Below the pieces are notes generated by a model that was not told the DNA's origin, did no database searches, and saw nothing but the letters and a program-made list of their open reading frames with translations. The position numbers were made by a program, and so were the translations under genes. This document shows positions 33,235 to 45,574 of a DNA stretch of 64,000 nt, piece after piece. This DNA comes from Aphrocallistes beatrix (lineage: Eukaryota > Porifera > Hexactinellida > Sceptrulophora > Aphrocallistidae), in NCBI GenBank assembly GCA_963281255.1, contig OY725496.1:2604001-2668000 (forward strand). Direction: 5' to 3'. How positions within the stretch are numbered: position 1 is the stretch's first letter; each line of letters begins with the position of its first letter.

Positions 33235-34339
33235 TAATATTAATATTTGTGCTGAATTTAACTATCCTTCATTATGTTCATACTTCCGATTTCATTAGCC
33301 AGCTGCCCTTTAGTCTATATCAAGTGTTCGGGTAAAAGGATAATTCCTGATTTTAATCAAGTTCAAACTGAATATATATTATAAACGCTAACATTCTATA
33401 CAATGCAATATTAGCAATTTACAAAATTATTCATTGCCCCATAACTGTAAACTGTTATATTTAACGTGTATTATTAGCGAATATAAAGTTGCGTAATTCC
33501 TGTCATATCCCATCATTAATTAGTGTCTAAATTTTCAAGATATAGCCAAAGTTAGTCAAATTATATTTCCTTCGCAACGCAGGAATCTGTGTTCCAATGA
33601 TAAAATGAGACCCCTTTGAGGGACTAGACAAGGCGTCAGCTCAGACTCCATGAATGTAAGCCTATTAAATTCGGAACCCCTAAAGTGCATCAGTCAATTT
33701 TAACACCTTTGCAGTTACAGATTTTTCTAACTGATATAATTTATTCACAAACGTCATTTTTCACATTATGCCATTCGAATCATTCCCATTCTCTAAAGTT
33801 TAGCGGAAAGCATTTCGATAGATACTAGTACACAACACCGGACAAGTAAAACTTTTTTCAACTTTTGGTTCTAAGAATATTGATTCAATTGTATTTAACA
33901 TTAATTGATTATTCACTTTTTAACACATTTTCTATTTTTCTATGATTTGAGATTCATATTTATACTCAATTTGTTATGCAAGAGTCTCAAATTTTTATTT
34001 TCATTTTTTGCCAAAATCATCAAAATTATCCACTTGCAACTTCAAAAAATAATACTACTCACACCTGCTGCAAGTTATTCACTATTCATAATTCCTGACC
34101 CACCCGTGGGTCACAAGTAGTGTTAAATGTAACGTGACCCACCCGTGAGTCACATGTTGGGTTTTGAAGCAGTACAAATATTTCAGAATACTTTTTGGAT
34201 GTTTTGTCTGGGCAATATAAAAATACCGTAAAACTTTTATGCTCTTTTTGTTCTACCATAGATATTTACTTTCAGAATTTCATGTATACGTGTCTTTGTT
34301 CAACATCGCTACAAGTAATACATTCCATATTATATACCT
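33235..34339. other. Mostly unassigned, with decayed repeat scraps
   Basis: TTTTCAAGATATAGCCAAAG near 33530 and the following text resemble the arms of the P-like fold-backs near 13720. A coding-like scrap is near 33640-33710. At 34080-34160 the motif GACCCACCCGTGGGTCAC occurs twice, the second time with one change, a partial palindrome of unknown role. Confidence 0.35.
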
Positions 34340-34790
34340 ACAAGCGCGCTTCGCTAGCTTGCGCTGCGCGGCCTGGAGGTGACATTGGTTAATTATAAGG
34401 GAGATATCATCTCTAAATATGTCCATCTTAGTTTTAAATCGATATCACTCGAAAAAACACCAAATTTGTCAATTTTTAAAATTTGATGAATAATGATGAC
34501 GTCATAGCAAAGTGTTGAGTCATCATTTTTTGATGATAGTTGCATCATATGTGAGATATGTTAGTATACAGATTCTATTAAAATTTCAGCCTTCTATCTC
34601 CTATAATGGCTGAGTTATGCTCGAATAACTATGTTGCTTAACTTTTAAAAATGTGACAATGACGTCATAATTCCATGATGGTTCGACATTTTCGTCTGAG
34701 CTCAGAACTTACTGGAGCCATAGCCAAAAAACTCCTACATGCCAAAAATCAGCTTTCTCCGCCCAGCAGTTTCTTCAATCAATTCGTTAC

Positions 34791-34838
<48 letters not shown>

Positions 34839-34870
34839 ACATTAATCGAGTTTTAATAGTAAGGATATAT
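34340..34870 (+). mobile_element. Arm copy, left side of piggyBac unit
   Basis: It starts ACAAGCGCGCTTCGCTAGC. The GACAC-hairpin part of the head is deleted, the body is complete, and (TA)n runs from about 34790 to 34829, then ACACATTAATCGAGTTTTAA and TAGTAAGGAT. It faces an inverted copy at 35725-36323 with a piggyBac fragment between them. Confidence 0.85.
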
Positions 34871-34937
34871 AGTATTTCCAGCGTTAATTACATACTACTA
34901 AATGTAATAGTTTTTCTATACTAGTTAACTTTTTATA

Positions 34938-35665
34938 TGGCAATTCGTTTTGGAGCAACAAGTTCAGAGGATGATAGCGAACAGGACGACGCTTCATATT
35001 CCGACGATTCTACCGCATCCGAATCTTCTGATAGTTTGAATTCGGAGGAGAGCTTAAACAGTCCCTTGATGTTGACACAGGGGTTGTAATGGAAGAATCA
35101 GCGGTTAGTGATCTCAATGAATGGACCACTATTGTGGAAAAAGCTGCTAATACAGAGTTCATGAATAGTGAAAAAATGCTAATTACTAATAAAAGGCTCA
35201 AGTATAAGTGAGGCGGTGATTCCTATTGATGTATACCACGCTATTGTTTCAGAGGAAATAATGGATCTAATTGCGATTGAGACGAACAATTATGCAAAGG
35301 AACGGAATTCGAAATTTCGAGAAACCAATGTTGCTGAGATGCGAAAATTCTTAGGACTAGTTTGCTATATGGGTAATGTTCACCTATCAATGATATCACT
35401 TTATTGGTCAATTGACCCTCTCTATAATTTACTACTTCCACGTAAGGTTATGCCTAGAGATCGATTCCTTAGTTTACTCTGCAATTTTCACGCTTCTGAC
35501 AACCATTCTATGGAATTTGGTCGACTCTCAAAAATTCAGCCACTCCTTGATGGACTGAACACGAATTTTCAACATGTATATGAACCTGGAGAACGCATGG
35601 TGGTAGACGAATCAATGGTTCCATGGCGTCGTAGACTATTTTTATATTTGATTATAAAAATTTGA
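34938..35665 (+). pseudogene. piggyBac-type transposase, N-terminal half
   Basis: A start at 34938 gives MAIRFGATSSEDDSEQDDAS and a serine/acid-rich tail, the usual unstructured N-terminus of piggyBac transposases. A frameshift near 35085 is followed by NEWTTIVEKAA-type text. The longest frame (35216-35665) gives IPIDVYHAIVSEEIMDLIAI, MRKFLGLVCYMGN, VMPRDRFLSLLCNFHASDN, LDGLNTNFQHVYEPGERMVV, then DESMVPWRRR. The DES motif holds the first catalytic Asp of the DDE_Tnp_1_7 fold, normally followed by GR. The sequence then ends abruptly in LFLYLIIKI and stops, so the second and third catalytic residues and the cysteine-rich tail are missing. It cannot be active. Confidence 0.85.
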
Positions 35666-35724
35666 TTATAAGGACCGGATTATCGTAAAGATTAATTTCC
35701 ACAACTATTACTTGAAACAGAATA

Positions 35725-35763
35725 TTATCCTTACAATTAAAACTCGATTATTGCTTGTTTGTT

Positions 35764-35837
<74 letters not shown>

Positions 35838-36323
35838 TCTGTAACGAATTGATTGAAGAAACTGCCAGGCGTGGAAAGCTGATTTTTGGCATGTGGGAGT
35901 CTTTTGGCTATGGGTCCAATAAGTTCTGAGCTCAGACGAAAATGTCGACTCATCATGGAATTATGACGTCATTGTCACATTTTAAAAAAATAAGCAACAC
36001 AGTTATTCAGGCATAACTCAGCCATTATAGGAGATAGAAGGCTGAAATTTTAATAGAATCTGTATACTAACACATCTCACATATGATGCAACTATCATCA
36101 AAAATGATAACTCATCACTCTGCTGACGTCATCATTACTCATCAAAATTTTAAAAATTGACAAATTTGGTGTTTTTTCGCGTGACATCGATTTTAAAACT
36201 AAGATGGACATATGATATATCCCGTTTAATTGCCCAATGTCACCTCTAGGCGACCGAAGGGAGCCTCCGGCGGACACTTTGTGTCCGCCAGCCCCGCAGC
36301 GCAAGCAAGCGAAGCGCGCTTGT
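35725..36323 (-). mobile_element. Arm copy, right side of piggyBac unit
   Basis: The reverse complement reads from AAGCGCGCTTGC-type head to (TA)n at 35768-35831 and AATCGAGTTTTAATTGTAAGG. Head, palindromes and CRE sites are present. With 34340-34870 it forms long terminal inverted repeats of 530-600 bases around the piggyBac fragment. No clear flanking duplication is seen. Confidence 0.85.
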
Positions 36324-36710
36324 GTTAATAAAGACGGTACTAATAGATTTCAAGCAAAGCTGGTGAACACTTCGTATCTTCAGCCTTTCCACTTGATAAG
36401 CATCACTATTAGATGGCTATATGGTTGTGTTACCTTCATTGTCACTCTTCTTTATTCACAATTTTAGATTCAAAATAAAGAAGGACAATGACGTAATCAC
36501 CATGATAAGTAACCATTTTTGAAGATGTAAGACAATTAATTATGACTCATCATAAGGAATTAATGTTTGTATCATAAGATGAGGAATATTATAAACTTAT
36601 GATATTCAAATTCCACTTGCGATAATCTAAAATGGCAGTTAGCACAAAAAAGAAGTTTTTAATTATGAAAAAAGTGACAAGAAAAGATAAATACAGTTAA
36701 TATGAATGTT
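36324..36710. other. Diverged arm-like sequence
   Basis: ACAATGACGTAATCACCATG and GATAATCTAAAATGGCAGTT are reminiscent of the arm body (CRE, TAATGGCTGAGTT), but decayed. No gene is supported. Confidence 0.35.
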
Positions 36711-37151
36711 CAGGGTTTCATTTAGGGAATGGCGAGCTTTGGCTCCCGCCATCCCTTGGATCTCATTCGCCATCCCTTGAAATGTTGGAAAAAGTTAGTT
36801 TATTTTGTATAATATTGAAACACAAAAACTGAAACTTCACAATAAAAATAATGACCTAATGTACTTGCACTGTCAGTACTACTAAATGTAAGTAAGCAAA
36901 ATACTAAAACTTTTAACAGGCCACAAACGCTTTTGATAATGCAAATATACCACAAAGCTACAATTTCAGAAAAATGCATTTTTGCTTCACAGATTGTAAA
37001 AGATTCGATCTCAGAGACCCTAACCCTTCTTATTTCCAGGGGGAGGATGCTCCCAGACAACCCTATCTCACGCAGTTACGGCCTCGCCACCCCTTATTCC
37101 TCAAAACCCAAATTTTGCCATCCCTTGAGTTAATGTTTAAATGAAATCCTG
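36711..37151. mobile_element. hAT-like MITE
   Basis: Ends CAGGGTTTCATTTA and TAAATGAAATCCTG are perfect 14-base inverted repeats. ATGTT abuts the element on both sides, perhaps the remains of a longer duplication. The interior repeats the motif GCCATCCCTTG several times in either orientation and has no gene. Confidence 0.65.
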
Positions 37152-37673
37152 ATGTTCTATAAAAACGGAAGTGTAGTCTAGATGTTGACTTAGAACACAA
37201 GCAACGAAGCTTGCTAACATATACCCGGGAGCACAGTGTCTCTAGAGACAAATTAGGTTTCGAAAGGTCGCCGTTTAAATAATTCTCAAGAATATTTCAT
37301 GCCTAAACAATGAAAACATGACTACGTAAATTGAAATTGTTTTATAGGTTCAGGTTTAAAATTTCGCTGTCTGAATATTTTCAATGAATAATTAATGCTT
37401 TGATTTTTGAATAAAACACGAAATTCCTGAATTGCTATAGCACATAACAGCTTAAAAATTAGAAATTTATTTTTTATTGACACGAATACACATCCAATAA
37501 GAACGAGTTTACTTATTCATACATTTTAAAGATAACTTATATTGGCTTAAAATGTTTCAAAATTTGCTCAGAAGAGTACAAGAAGACTATAATTTTGTTT
37601 TAGTTTATTATGAGGTGGTTGATTGTCATTTAGTGTTTTTTCCGGCGACGAAATTCATCTTTATAATATTTTT
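37152..37673. other. Unassigned AT-rich stretch
   Basis: I see no conserved frame, repeat end or RNA in it. Confidence 0.3.
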
Positions 37674-38407
37674 AGTGTGCTTCCTATAGTATTAGTATAG
37701 TATAGGATGCACAGTCCTAAAATGAGGATGTTCCGGCCGGCCGGCCGGCCGTCCGAAATTCGTGTCCTGACCGGAGTTTAAGAGATATCGTCTTGAAATT
37801 TTTACAGGAGGTGCAAAGTGATATGGAGATGTGCACCTCGGTATATGATTTTCGATTTATGCTGAATCAGCATGATGACACAGCATTTTGTCACATTTTA
37901 CCATTTCTCCTATATTAGCCAAAGTATAAATAGTAGAAATTGATATTCATATGGGAGGTAGGCAATGGAGTGAATCTAGGATTAAGTTCGAAGATCTAAG
38001 CGAAATGTTCCTCGCCGAGATAGGTGACAAAATGTGCTGACCAATCAAATTCGATTAATTTATAATGCAAATACATTGGAATAAAATGGTAGTGACTTAT
38101 GCATACTATCAAAAGAACTATTTGTGATTGAAATTCATTGGTTGTGAGAACCAATCAATTATCAGCCTTTTATAATGCCATTTACACGATTCTATTTCAT
38201 ATAGTAAATAATTGAATACTGCTATTTTGAGTCTATAATTTGATTGTTAACAACAATTAAAGTGTGTTATATGCTACGATCAATCAATTCGATCATAAAA
38301 TAACTTTTAACGACATGACTGGAATTGATTATTTATGTATAATAAAGGTGACTTAAGGTGACTTATGAGATTTGGAAGCACACTTCCATCCTGTCTGTGG
38401 GGTTTTT
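37674..38407. mobile_element. Element with AGTGTGCTTCC / GGAAGCACACT ends
   Basis: TAGTGTGCTTCCTATAG on the left and GGAAGCACACTTCC on the right form inverted ends. The left part shares the GCACAGTCCTAAAATGAG core with repeats at 13200, 46690 and 63970. A perfect GC tract of four GGCC units at about 37734-37751 is next to it. No coding frame is present. The right outer edge matches the hairpin MITE at 5513-5630. Confidence 0.45.
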
Positions 38408-39126
38408 TAAATTATATTTTGTTTTATCTAGTATTCCAACCATCCAGCTACAAAATCAGTTGAGTATATTTACTCTCTAAATAAAGTGTAAATGTCAGTC
38501 AACAGACCGATAATGGAGCTCCACTAGTAATCGACCGAGATAAGACTTTCTGCCGGGACGGGATCTATCCGGGATGTAAAATTATTGCTGGGATTTTAAC
38601 AGTACATAAACATAATAAACAAATTAAAACGTTTATTATATGAGTATAATATTATTCATTCGGGTTTTGATTATATAAATATTTTTTAGACGATCCCTGA
38701 AAAATATCCAATTCCCGGAAAAACCGGGAATTTACCGGGATTCCCGGTCGATCCCTAGGCTCTACTAAGTGAGGGACTCACTATAACAGTGGTGGACAAA
38801 TTACATCAATACAAGAATCTATGTTCCAGGTTTGGCTAAAATCAGTCTAGTAGCTTCATCAAAGATGTCTGAACAGAAAGATGTCGTACACCGTCTATAC
38901 CGATAGGACAGCTCCTATAACAAGACCTTTTTTAAAATATTAGATAAACTGAGTGTCGGTTGATGCAAATTTATTTTGCTAATGCGTAATACATATTTTT
39001 TATATCTAATGATATAATGAGGAGATCGCTGGGCGACCAGGGAGCCGTAGCAGGAGATGGTCCGGGAGCCGTAGCAAGAGACGGGCCGAGAGCGTATACA
39101 GTGTGAGTTTTATACTTCTAAATTAA
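38408..39126. other. Unassigned stretch
   Basis: A direct duplication, GGGAGCCGTAGCA at 39041 and again at 39065, with GGGATTCCCGG-type text near 38720-38750, is the only structure noted. The following MULE fragment may begin upstream of 39127. Confidence 0.3.
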
Positions 39127-39515
39127 GAAATACCAATCCACAATATCTCCTAGTTGATTTCGAACAAGCTGCCATTAATACCATCGCAGAGATTTGGCCA
39201 ATGACATACGTCAAGGGTTGCTTCTTGCACTAATCACAATCAGTCTACATAAAAGTTCAAGAATTAGGTTTACAAATCGTTATTCAAGTGATAGAAAATT
39301 TTTCTTAACGATCAGGATGTTCCCACCCTGGCTTATTTACCACCGCAATACGTCTTAACAACATTTAAAAATATGAAAATTCAAATTCCACCTGAAGCAT
39401 TACCGCTCTACAATTACTTTGGAATAGATATGTAAGAAAGTCTGATGAATTCGGCTACCATGATCCGCCATTATTCCCTGTCCAAATGTAGAATAACGGA
39501 AATTCGTTGAATCAT
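39127..39515 (+). pseudogene. MULE transposase fragment
   Basis: Reading across stops gives LLVDFEQAAINTIAEIWP, then VKGCFLH, stop, SQSVYIKVQELGLQ. This matches the PF10551-type MULE core DFExAAxxAxxxxFPxxxxxGCxFHxxQxxxRKxQxxGL, including the second catalytic Asp and the conserved His. A neighbouring frame continues TLAYLPPQYVLTTFKNMKIQ and EALPLYNYFGIDM, and another YVRKSDEFGYHDPPLFPVQM, all in the expected order. At least three frameshifts and stops make it a dead fragment. It is too broken to give a long open frame. Confidence 0.7.
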
Positions 39516-39983
39516 TCATTGTCGAGCAGTCCAGTGTGGAACTAAAATAAACCAGTATTATGCAAGAAACCCTCAAAAATCCATTGAAAACGAAAGTCTA
39601 CTAACTAGTCTAACAATTAACTACTTCACGGCCAATTATGACTATTCTTAAAAGCATCGAGTATATATACACTGCCTGAACAAAAGTATTCGTACACCCC
39701 ATAATTTCCCATACAAATAGTTAGAATACAGATTTATTTAGCGAGTCAAGGTATTTAATTGGTAAGAGATACGCTCAATTTAACTTCAAATTCGAATTCT
39801 CCATATTCGAATTACTCATTTTATGACCTTTCCACTTGATTAATATCCCACAAGGTTCAATATTCTCAGACTGTGCCACCTCGTACCACTTATGCCATCA
39901 TCTACAATGGTGATAACTCGTGATATGTGCTATAAGGTAGCAAATGCCGAAAATACTTAATTTTAAAGGAGATTAATTAAGGC
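39516..39983. other. Tc1-type end and unassigned sequence
   Basis: TA then CACTGCCTGAACAAAAGTAT at 39670 resembles a Tc1-family terminus. The 300 bases after it code for nothing recognisable. The Tc1 transposase end at 42324 lies on the same strand and may once have belonged to the same element. Confidence 0.4.
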
Positions 39984-40423
39984 TATGGCTCCACTAAGTT
40001 CTGACCTCAGACGAAAATGTCAACTCATCATAGAGTTATGACGTCATTGTCACCTTTTTATAATTTGAAATTTTGGTGCTATAGAAGGCTGAAATTTTAA
40101 TAGAATGTGTATATTAATATATCTCAGATATGATACAACTATCATCAAAAAATGATACTCATCACTGCTATGACGTCATCATTACGCACAAAATTTTAAA
40201 AATTGACAAATTTGGTGTTCTTTCGTGCGATATCGATTATAACAGTAGGACTGACGTATTTACTGTTGTTATCTACCTTATAATTGATCAATGTGACCAC
40301 AGGTGCCCAAAGGGCACCTCCGGTAGACATATTGTCTGCCAGCCCGCACCGCAAGCAAGCGAAGCGCGATTGTCAATTCGTTACAGATATATATATATAG
40401 TATATATACACATTAATCGAGTT
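39984..40423 (-). mobile_element. Arm-family copy, inverted, with a plus-strand tail scrap
   Basis: The inverted copy runs from GGCTATGGCTCCACTAAG to AAGCGAAGCGCGATTGT (40373), with TGACGTCA near 40038 and 40174. Directly after it comes a plus-oriented tail scrap, CAATTCGTTACAGATATA, (TA)n, CATTAATCGAGTTT, into whose TTAA the next element has inserted. Confidence 0.75.
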
Positions 40424-40427
40424 TTAA

Positions 40428-42323
40428 GGATACCGCTCTCGAAAAACATCGCCTGACATAAAAAAAAATGGTGGAATTTTTTATTGTTAATTCCATTGGA
40501 TTATTGAGTAGTCTACCATCTAATCGTACTTGTTGGACGGTATTTATTTTGATATTCTAGAAATTAGCACCTAAAGCCAGTAGTACTAAAAATCGGCTAG
40601 TTATTCGTGGTTTTGCGGGGCAATCATCAATTATTTCCAGCTTATCTGATACTTTTTAAATTATATGAAACTCAAAATGGTTTTGGCCCCTTTAAATATT
40701 ATAAAACAGATGAATTTAGAAAAAGAGGCACTTAAAATCCAATCAAAAATATCTTTATGAGGGACTTCATTTCTAAAATGCTCGGGAAATGGCCGTTGTG
40801 ATATTAGCTATTGTGTATAGAAAAGAATTCTGAACATTTTTTTAAAAAATTTTTTCAGATCCGACCATTAGTTCGTAAGTTATAGTATATTGTAGGTAAA
40901 GTTCGGACATCAAACCTCTCTATGGCCCCGAAAGTGCTCGATGTAAATGCTTAAAAACTATTGATGATATGTAATCTATTATAATCTTAAATGAAAGGAT
41001 ATATATGATAATATATAGGTTCCTCAAACATCTCTTTGTCAAAAAGTAAATATTTTTTGACTTATCATCGATTTTATTGTAATACAAATTCTATGGAGAA
41101 CTTTGAATATATTAGAAAATGGCGAATCTTGTCATGAAATAAGTTCCCAAAAGTAGCTATTATACTCAAAAAACAATGCAATAGTGACTAGCAATGGATA
41201 CAGAAATTTTGAAGCACTCAACATAATTATTTTGAAGTTCAAAGCATTTATAGCCAAAATTCGGTCAAAGCCCCCCATTTATGGTCCAAAAACAGATTCC
41301 TCCATATCTCGGGAAATATACACCCAAATTCTTAGCTCTCAATTCCTAATATACTTTTCAAGACGGTATATATCTGATTCTTAAATAATAAGTGTACTAC
41401 ATGGAATGGAATGCTAAGTTTTAAATTTTTATCACGTGATGACGTAGCATTTTTCGAAAATCCTAACTTGAAAACTAAAAGTCGTAGACTCTCGCTCTAA
41501 CTTCCTAATATACTTTTTAGAAGCTCTTTATTCATTCTAAACCGATGAATTATACTTTGTACTGCTAGGAATATGAATTATATTCCCTAATTGGTTCAAA
41601 ATATTCGGGGTTAGAGGCCTCAAGGTAATTTGTGAATTTTCAGTATAATTTTGCTATTTTCATCAAAATCTGTTGAAATACATCTAATTCATTAGTATAC
41701 ATGCGGTTAAATGCCCATGGATGCTTTTATTTATCGATAATAGCTCATTTTACATCGTTCTTAGCATCAAAACTTCAAATCCCTATATCTCGGGACATTA
41801 AAATTCCAAAATTGACCGTCTTTCAAAAGTTTGAACTCAAAATTGCTTTGAGAATTTCAGGAGTTGTTCCATATCATTAGGCGATGAGCGTAGGACCACT
41901 CGATTTTCGATGTCTTATAAATTTATGCTTTTATTGCTCATTTCCAAAGAAAATCGGGCCTTTTTCGCCGTTTTTTGGCAATTTTTTTCAAACCCCTATA
42001 AAATTATTAATTTTGGTTATTTTAGCTTTCTTTTGGTTCTATGCGATTGAAAATTTTATAGACTATGCATGAATATATTTTCGAAGCATTTGATCCAAAC
42101 ATGTGTTTCAAAAAAATCACAGAGTGGAGGAGGGCTTACCATTAAGATGTGCTATGGAAAAACGAGACGCTGTAACTCAAAAACTAGAAATGCGAACCAA
42201 AAACTGTTTGGCATGTCTCAATATTTTTTAATTGCACTACCTGCCCACGCTTAACATCTTATAAAGCTCTATTCTTGATATATGCTGTAAGCCAAACCTA
42301 TGGATTTTTCACGGGCGATATCC
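40428..42323 (+). mobile_element. GGATACC-end TTAA element with unmatched flanks
   Basis: TTAA at 40424-40427 and 42324-42327, and ends GGATACCGCTCTCGAAAAA and CACGGGCGATATCC. It is the subfamily of copy C. The left flank is arm-family tail and the right flank is Tc1 coding sequence, so the two sides do not come from one target. Confidence 0.8.
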
Positions 42324-42525
42324 TTAAACCCTTTTGAAAACATCTGGGGCGTTCTTAAGCAGAAGCTATCCAAGAGATGTTTCAATAATTTGCAAGATTT
42401 AGGAACTGCATCCTTACAGAGTGGGAAACATTTACCCCCGATTTTCTTAGAAATTTCGTGTGTTCTATGCCTAAACGCCTGAAAATGTGCATAGAGTCGA
42501 AAGGGAAAAAGATAAAATATTGATT
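42324..42525 (+). pseudogene. Tc1-type transposase C-terminus
   Basis: The frame starts inside the TTAA junction: LNPFENIWGVLKQKLSKRCF, then NNLQDLGTASLQ. After a frameshift it continues PPIFLEISCV-type text and ends in PKRLKMCIESKGKKIKY before a stop. Family pattern: DLNPIENLWxxLKxxxxxR, NNLxEL, SMPxRxxxVIxxKGxxTKY. The catalytic Asps and DNA-binding domain are absent. The expected right terminal repeat was not found downstream. Confidence 0.8.
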
Positions 42526-42539
42526 TATCGCACATTGTT

Positions 42540-45228
42540 ACATTATTGTATCATTACTATTATGCAATTTTTAGAAACTGCGTTATCAATTCAGGTTTCG
42601 AAATACTAGTGTTTAGATTTACTGCCAATACTTTTGAAACACACCAACCATGGGCTCCTGGTTCCATGCTTTTCCAAATTTCCATCGAGTTGAGTTTGGA
42701 AAATAGAATACCCTTACAATTGATCCAGAATTAAAATTATCCCATTTTAATTTGGTTTTCCGCAATTCCAATGCATATTTTTAACATATGTACGTAACTT
42801 AAAATTATATATATTCTGTATATGCACATAAATAGATATGTAGATATATAGATATCATCTTATTCTGTCGCCAGGATTCAACTATTAGCTAATTTGCTGT
42901 ATCAATTTGATATGATCCAGACGACTCTATTTTTCGCTGAATGAAAGCGATCACATTATGTCTTGGACACCTGTGACTTGCCTCATCTTGCCTGCTTCAC
43001 CTACTAGCAAGAACGTGATTTTAATTTATTAATAATACTATTGCTATGTGTACTGAAAAAAATCCCAAAATTCCAAAATTCCAATTGCTAGTATGGACAA
43101 ATTCCTATCTTAAACATTATAGTTTGGTACTTTCATCAATGTGTAAGGTATTGGTAATCGACTCTAGGCGTCGTCGTGTTTCACACAGAAATAATTTACA
43201 TGTGCCCTAGCAAGCTTCAATCCCTAGCTACACCAGTGTCCACCCCTTATACAATACTTGTATTTGGACTCCTCAGGTACTCTTCCACAGTTACTACAAT
43301 TTTTGAGTCAAAATTTAGACATCATTTACCCGAATTGACCTAATTCATTATAATGTATCCTGATATAATTGGAATTGAATCGTGTCTTGATTGTGATAAA
43401 TTTGATCAGATTAGCTCAGTTTGTTCCAATAAGCGGAGTACTTCCAAGCAATTGTATCTTCAATTATATATAGATATTTTAATTTTATCATATAGTATAT
43501 ATGTATTAATAAAAAGGATTATGTTTATATTAAGTAAAACTAAGTATTTGCTTAACGCTTCCGTATACATCCATTGTATTACGTATGAATGGAAAAATGG
43601 TTTGTGCTGAATTATTATCATAAACTGTGATATATGTCAACTCGGGTATATCAATATAGTTAAAATGAACGTCTAACATCAGTGACACCACTATTTGAAC
43701 CCGATGTATTATTTAAAATTCAAAATCTCCGTTGCTATAGGTAATAATACTTCAACTTTCCTCGAATTCAACTATTTGGTATCTTAAGAAACTTCATTTG
43801 ACATCGGATATCTCTTAATTGATATATATCCTTAATTTCGACCGAGCGTCTTTCGTTAAAAAGTGCAAATTTTTACATTGCCACCTGATTTACAGAATTT
43901 ATTCAAAATTTAGTATATTTTTTGACTTTTTTTGACGTATTCATCTAAAACTTTGAAGAGGGTAATCAATTTGAAAATCTGTACGGTAATATTTAAAGCA
44001 TTAGGCTTAGAGCTTATATTATGGTAACATAATGTTTATAGAATGAACAAATTCTGAGAACGAAATCATAAAAGTTTGTGAGGATTGTCATTTTAACTAT
44101 AAGTGAATACCGCATATAACACTAAGTCATTTATCCATGGTTCAAACAATATTAAATTTATATTCACAATCTGAATTCATTATGATCAATTTTGGAATTG
44201 ATTAAAATATATATATATATATTGCGGTTCAATAATCAATCCAACATGTTATTAGATCTGAAAATTTCAAACTGTTCAACTAATTATTCTGCACGAAAAA
44301 GTCAGAATTGTGAAAAATAAACATGTAAGCATTCACCACAAATTTTTCGGACTCTTACATTCTGATCCATGGTACAATTAAAATCAGTAAAAGTGAATAC
44401 AAACTTCTAATGCGAATATTATTATCCATAGTTTAGGGTATGGTTCCATTGAGTTCAGACACCAAAGACCAAAATGTTGAAAGACCACGAGATTGTGACA
44501 CCATTGCCACGTCTATATAATTAGAAGACTGAGAATGAAACAATAGTAGGTGTAAATCAACATGCCCATAAGCATATACTACCATCCACCAAATCAGTGC
44601 GCAAGTTAGGCCTGCCTCCCCAGATGAGCGAAGACCCTACGAGTTGTGTGTTCCCAGTATGAGCTGCGTATTCCCAGCATGAGTTGCGATTTGCAAGTTA
44701 CAACTGATAAATAATAGGGCAAATATTGTTATTTATATTCATTGCTTGAGCCTACAATTGCATCCACATGTGTGGTCTAGCCCTTCCTTCCAGGTGATGA
44801 GATAATATAGGAAATATCATCAGCAATTCTCAGAAAAGTGAAGTGTATATAGGAACGCAATAGATAGTTTATGAATATTACTGAGAAGCATTCCAATATT
44901 GTAAGTAAAACGGATTTAAAATAAGTTAGTGACTATGAAAATTAATTCAAAAATGTAATATTATACATTTTACATCACTTTAAAATTTGCCAAAACCTAA
45001 ATCATAATCGCAAATATTACTCAAAAGTACTATCGCTTTATATCTAAAATTGGACATTTGAAGAAAAGTATGAATAAACGTAATACAATTTGAGTGTAGC
45101 ACCAGTAGGGAGATGATCTTATAGCATGGAGGAAGGATCTCGTCCGTATGTATGTATAAATTGGAACTTAATAGTAGAAATGTAATTAATCATCCGTAAT
45201 TTCCTGATCGGTTCCACCAAGTTTGGTT
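42540..45228. other. Unassigned 2.7 kb
   Basis: No long frame, repeat end or RNA gene is recognised. An 85-codon frame at 43353-43610 with a hydrophobic middle is not supported by anything else. A diverged arm-like tract lies near 44445-44545 (GGTTCCATTGAGTTCAGACA), and TAGCTACACCAGTG near 43228 looks like a hAT-type end. This is the least repeat-rich part of the window. Confidence 0.35.
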
Positions 45229-45236
45229 ACTGAGGT

Positions 45237-45462
45237 CAGGGCTGTATCAACCCATTTTGAGTTGGCAAAATCATACCAATGAGTTGATTATAGTCGTCAA
45301 ATGAAAATGAATTGTTGAAACCAGTTCATTTAGTACAAATGAATCATTCCGAAAATTAGTGGGCTGTAGACAACTCATTTTTTGAAAGAGTTGAATGAGT
45401 TGTGGGCAAGGAATTTCCATGAAAAATGACTTGTTTTTGCCAACTGGGTTGATACAGCCCTG
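45237..45462. mobile_element. hAT MITE with 8 bp duplication
   Basis: Ends CAGGGCTGTATCAACCCA and TGGGTTGATACAGCCCTG are perfect 18-base inverted repeats. The flanks are ACTGAGGT (45229-45236) and ACTGAGAT (45463-45470), an 8 bp duplication with one change. Inside are repeated TGAGTTG motifs. It inserted in decayed arm-family sequence. Confidence 0.85.
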
Positions 45463-45574
45463 ACTGAGATAATCTGGAATGGAGTATTCCGTAAATTAGG
45501 CAATTACAAGTAGAATTCGGAAAGTTTCCGCCAAGTTCCATAAATTAGGGACTCAGATATCAAATAAAATTGAC

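Noticed and set aside
34739..35956. Frames containing YIYIYIY runs
   Set aside because: They are translations of (TA)n microsatellites and arm-family tails.
37734..37751. GGCC tandem tract as a regulatory CpG element
   Set aside because: It lies inside a non-autonomous repeat and no gene is adjacent.
39435..39470. Second hammerhead (CTGATGA)
   Set aside because: The GAAA half of the core and the stems are missing, and the sequence is part of the MULE fragment.
43353..43610. 85-codon frame with hydrophobic middle as a small membrane protein
   Set aside because: No start context, homologue or conservation can be seen; AT-rich DNA yields such frames by chance.
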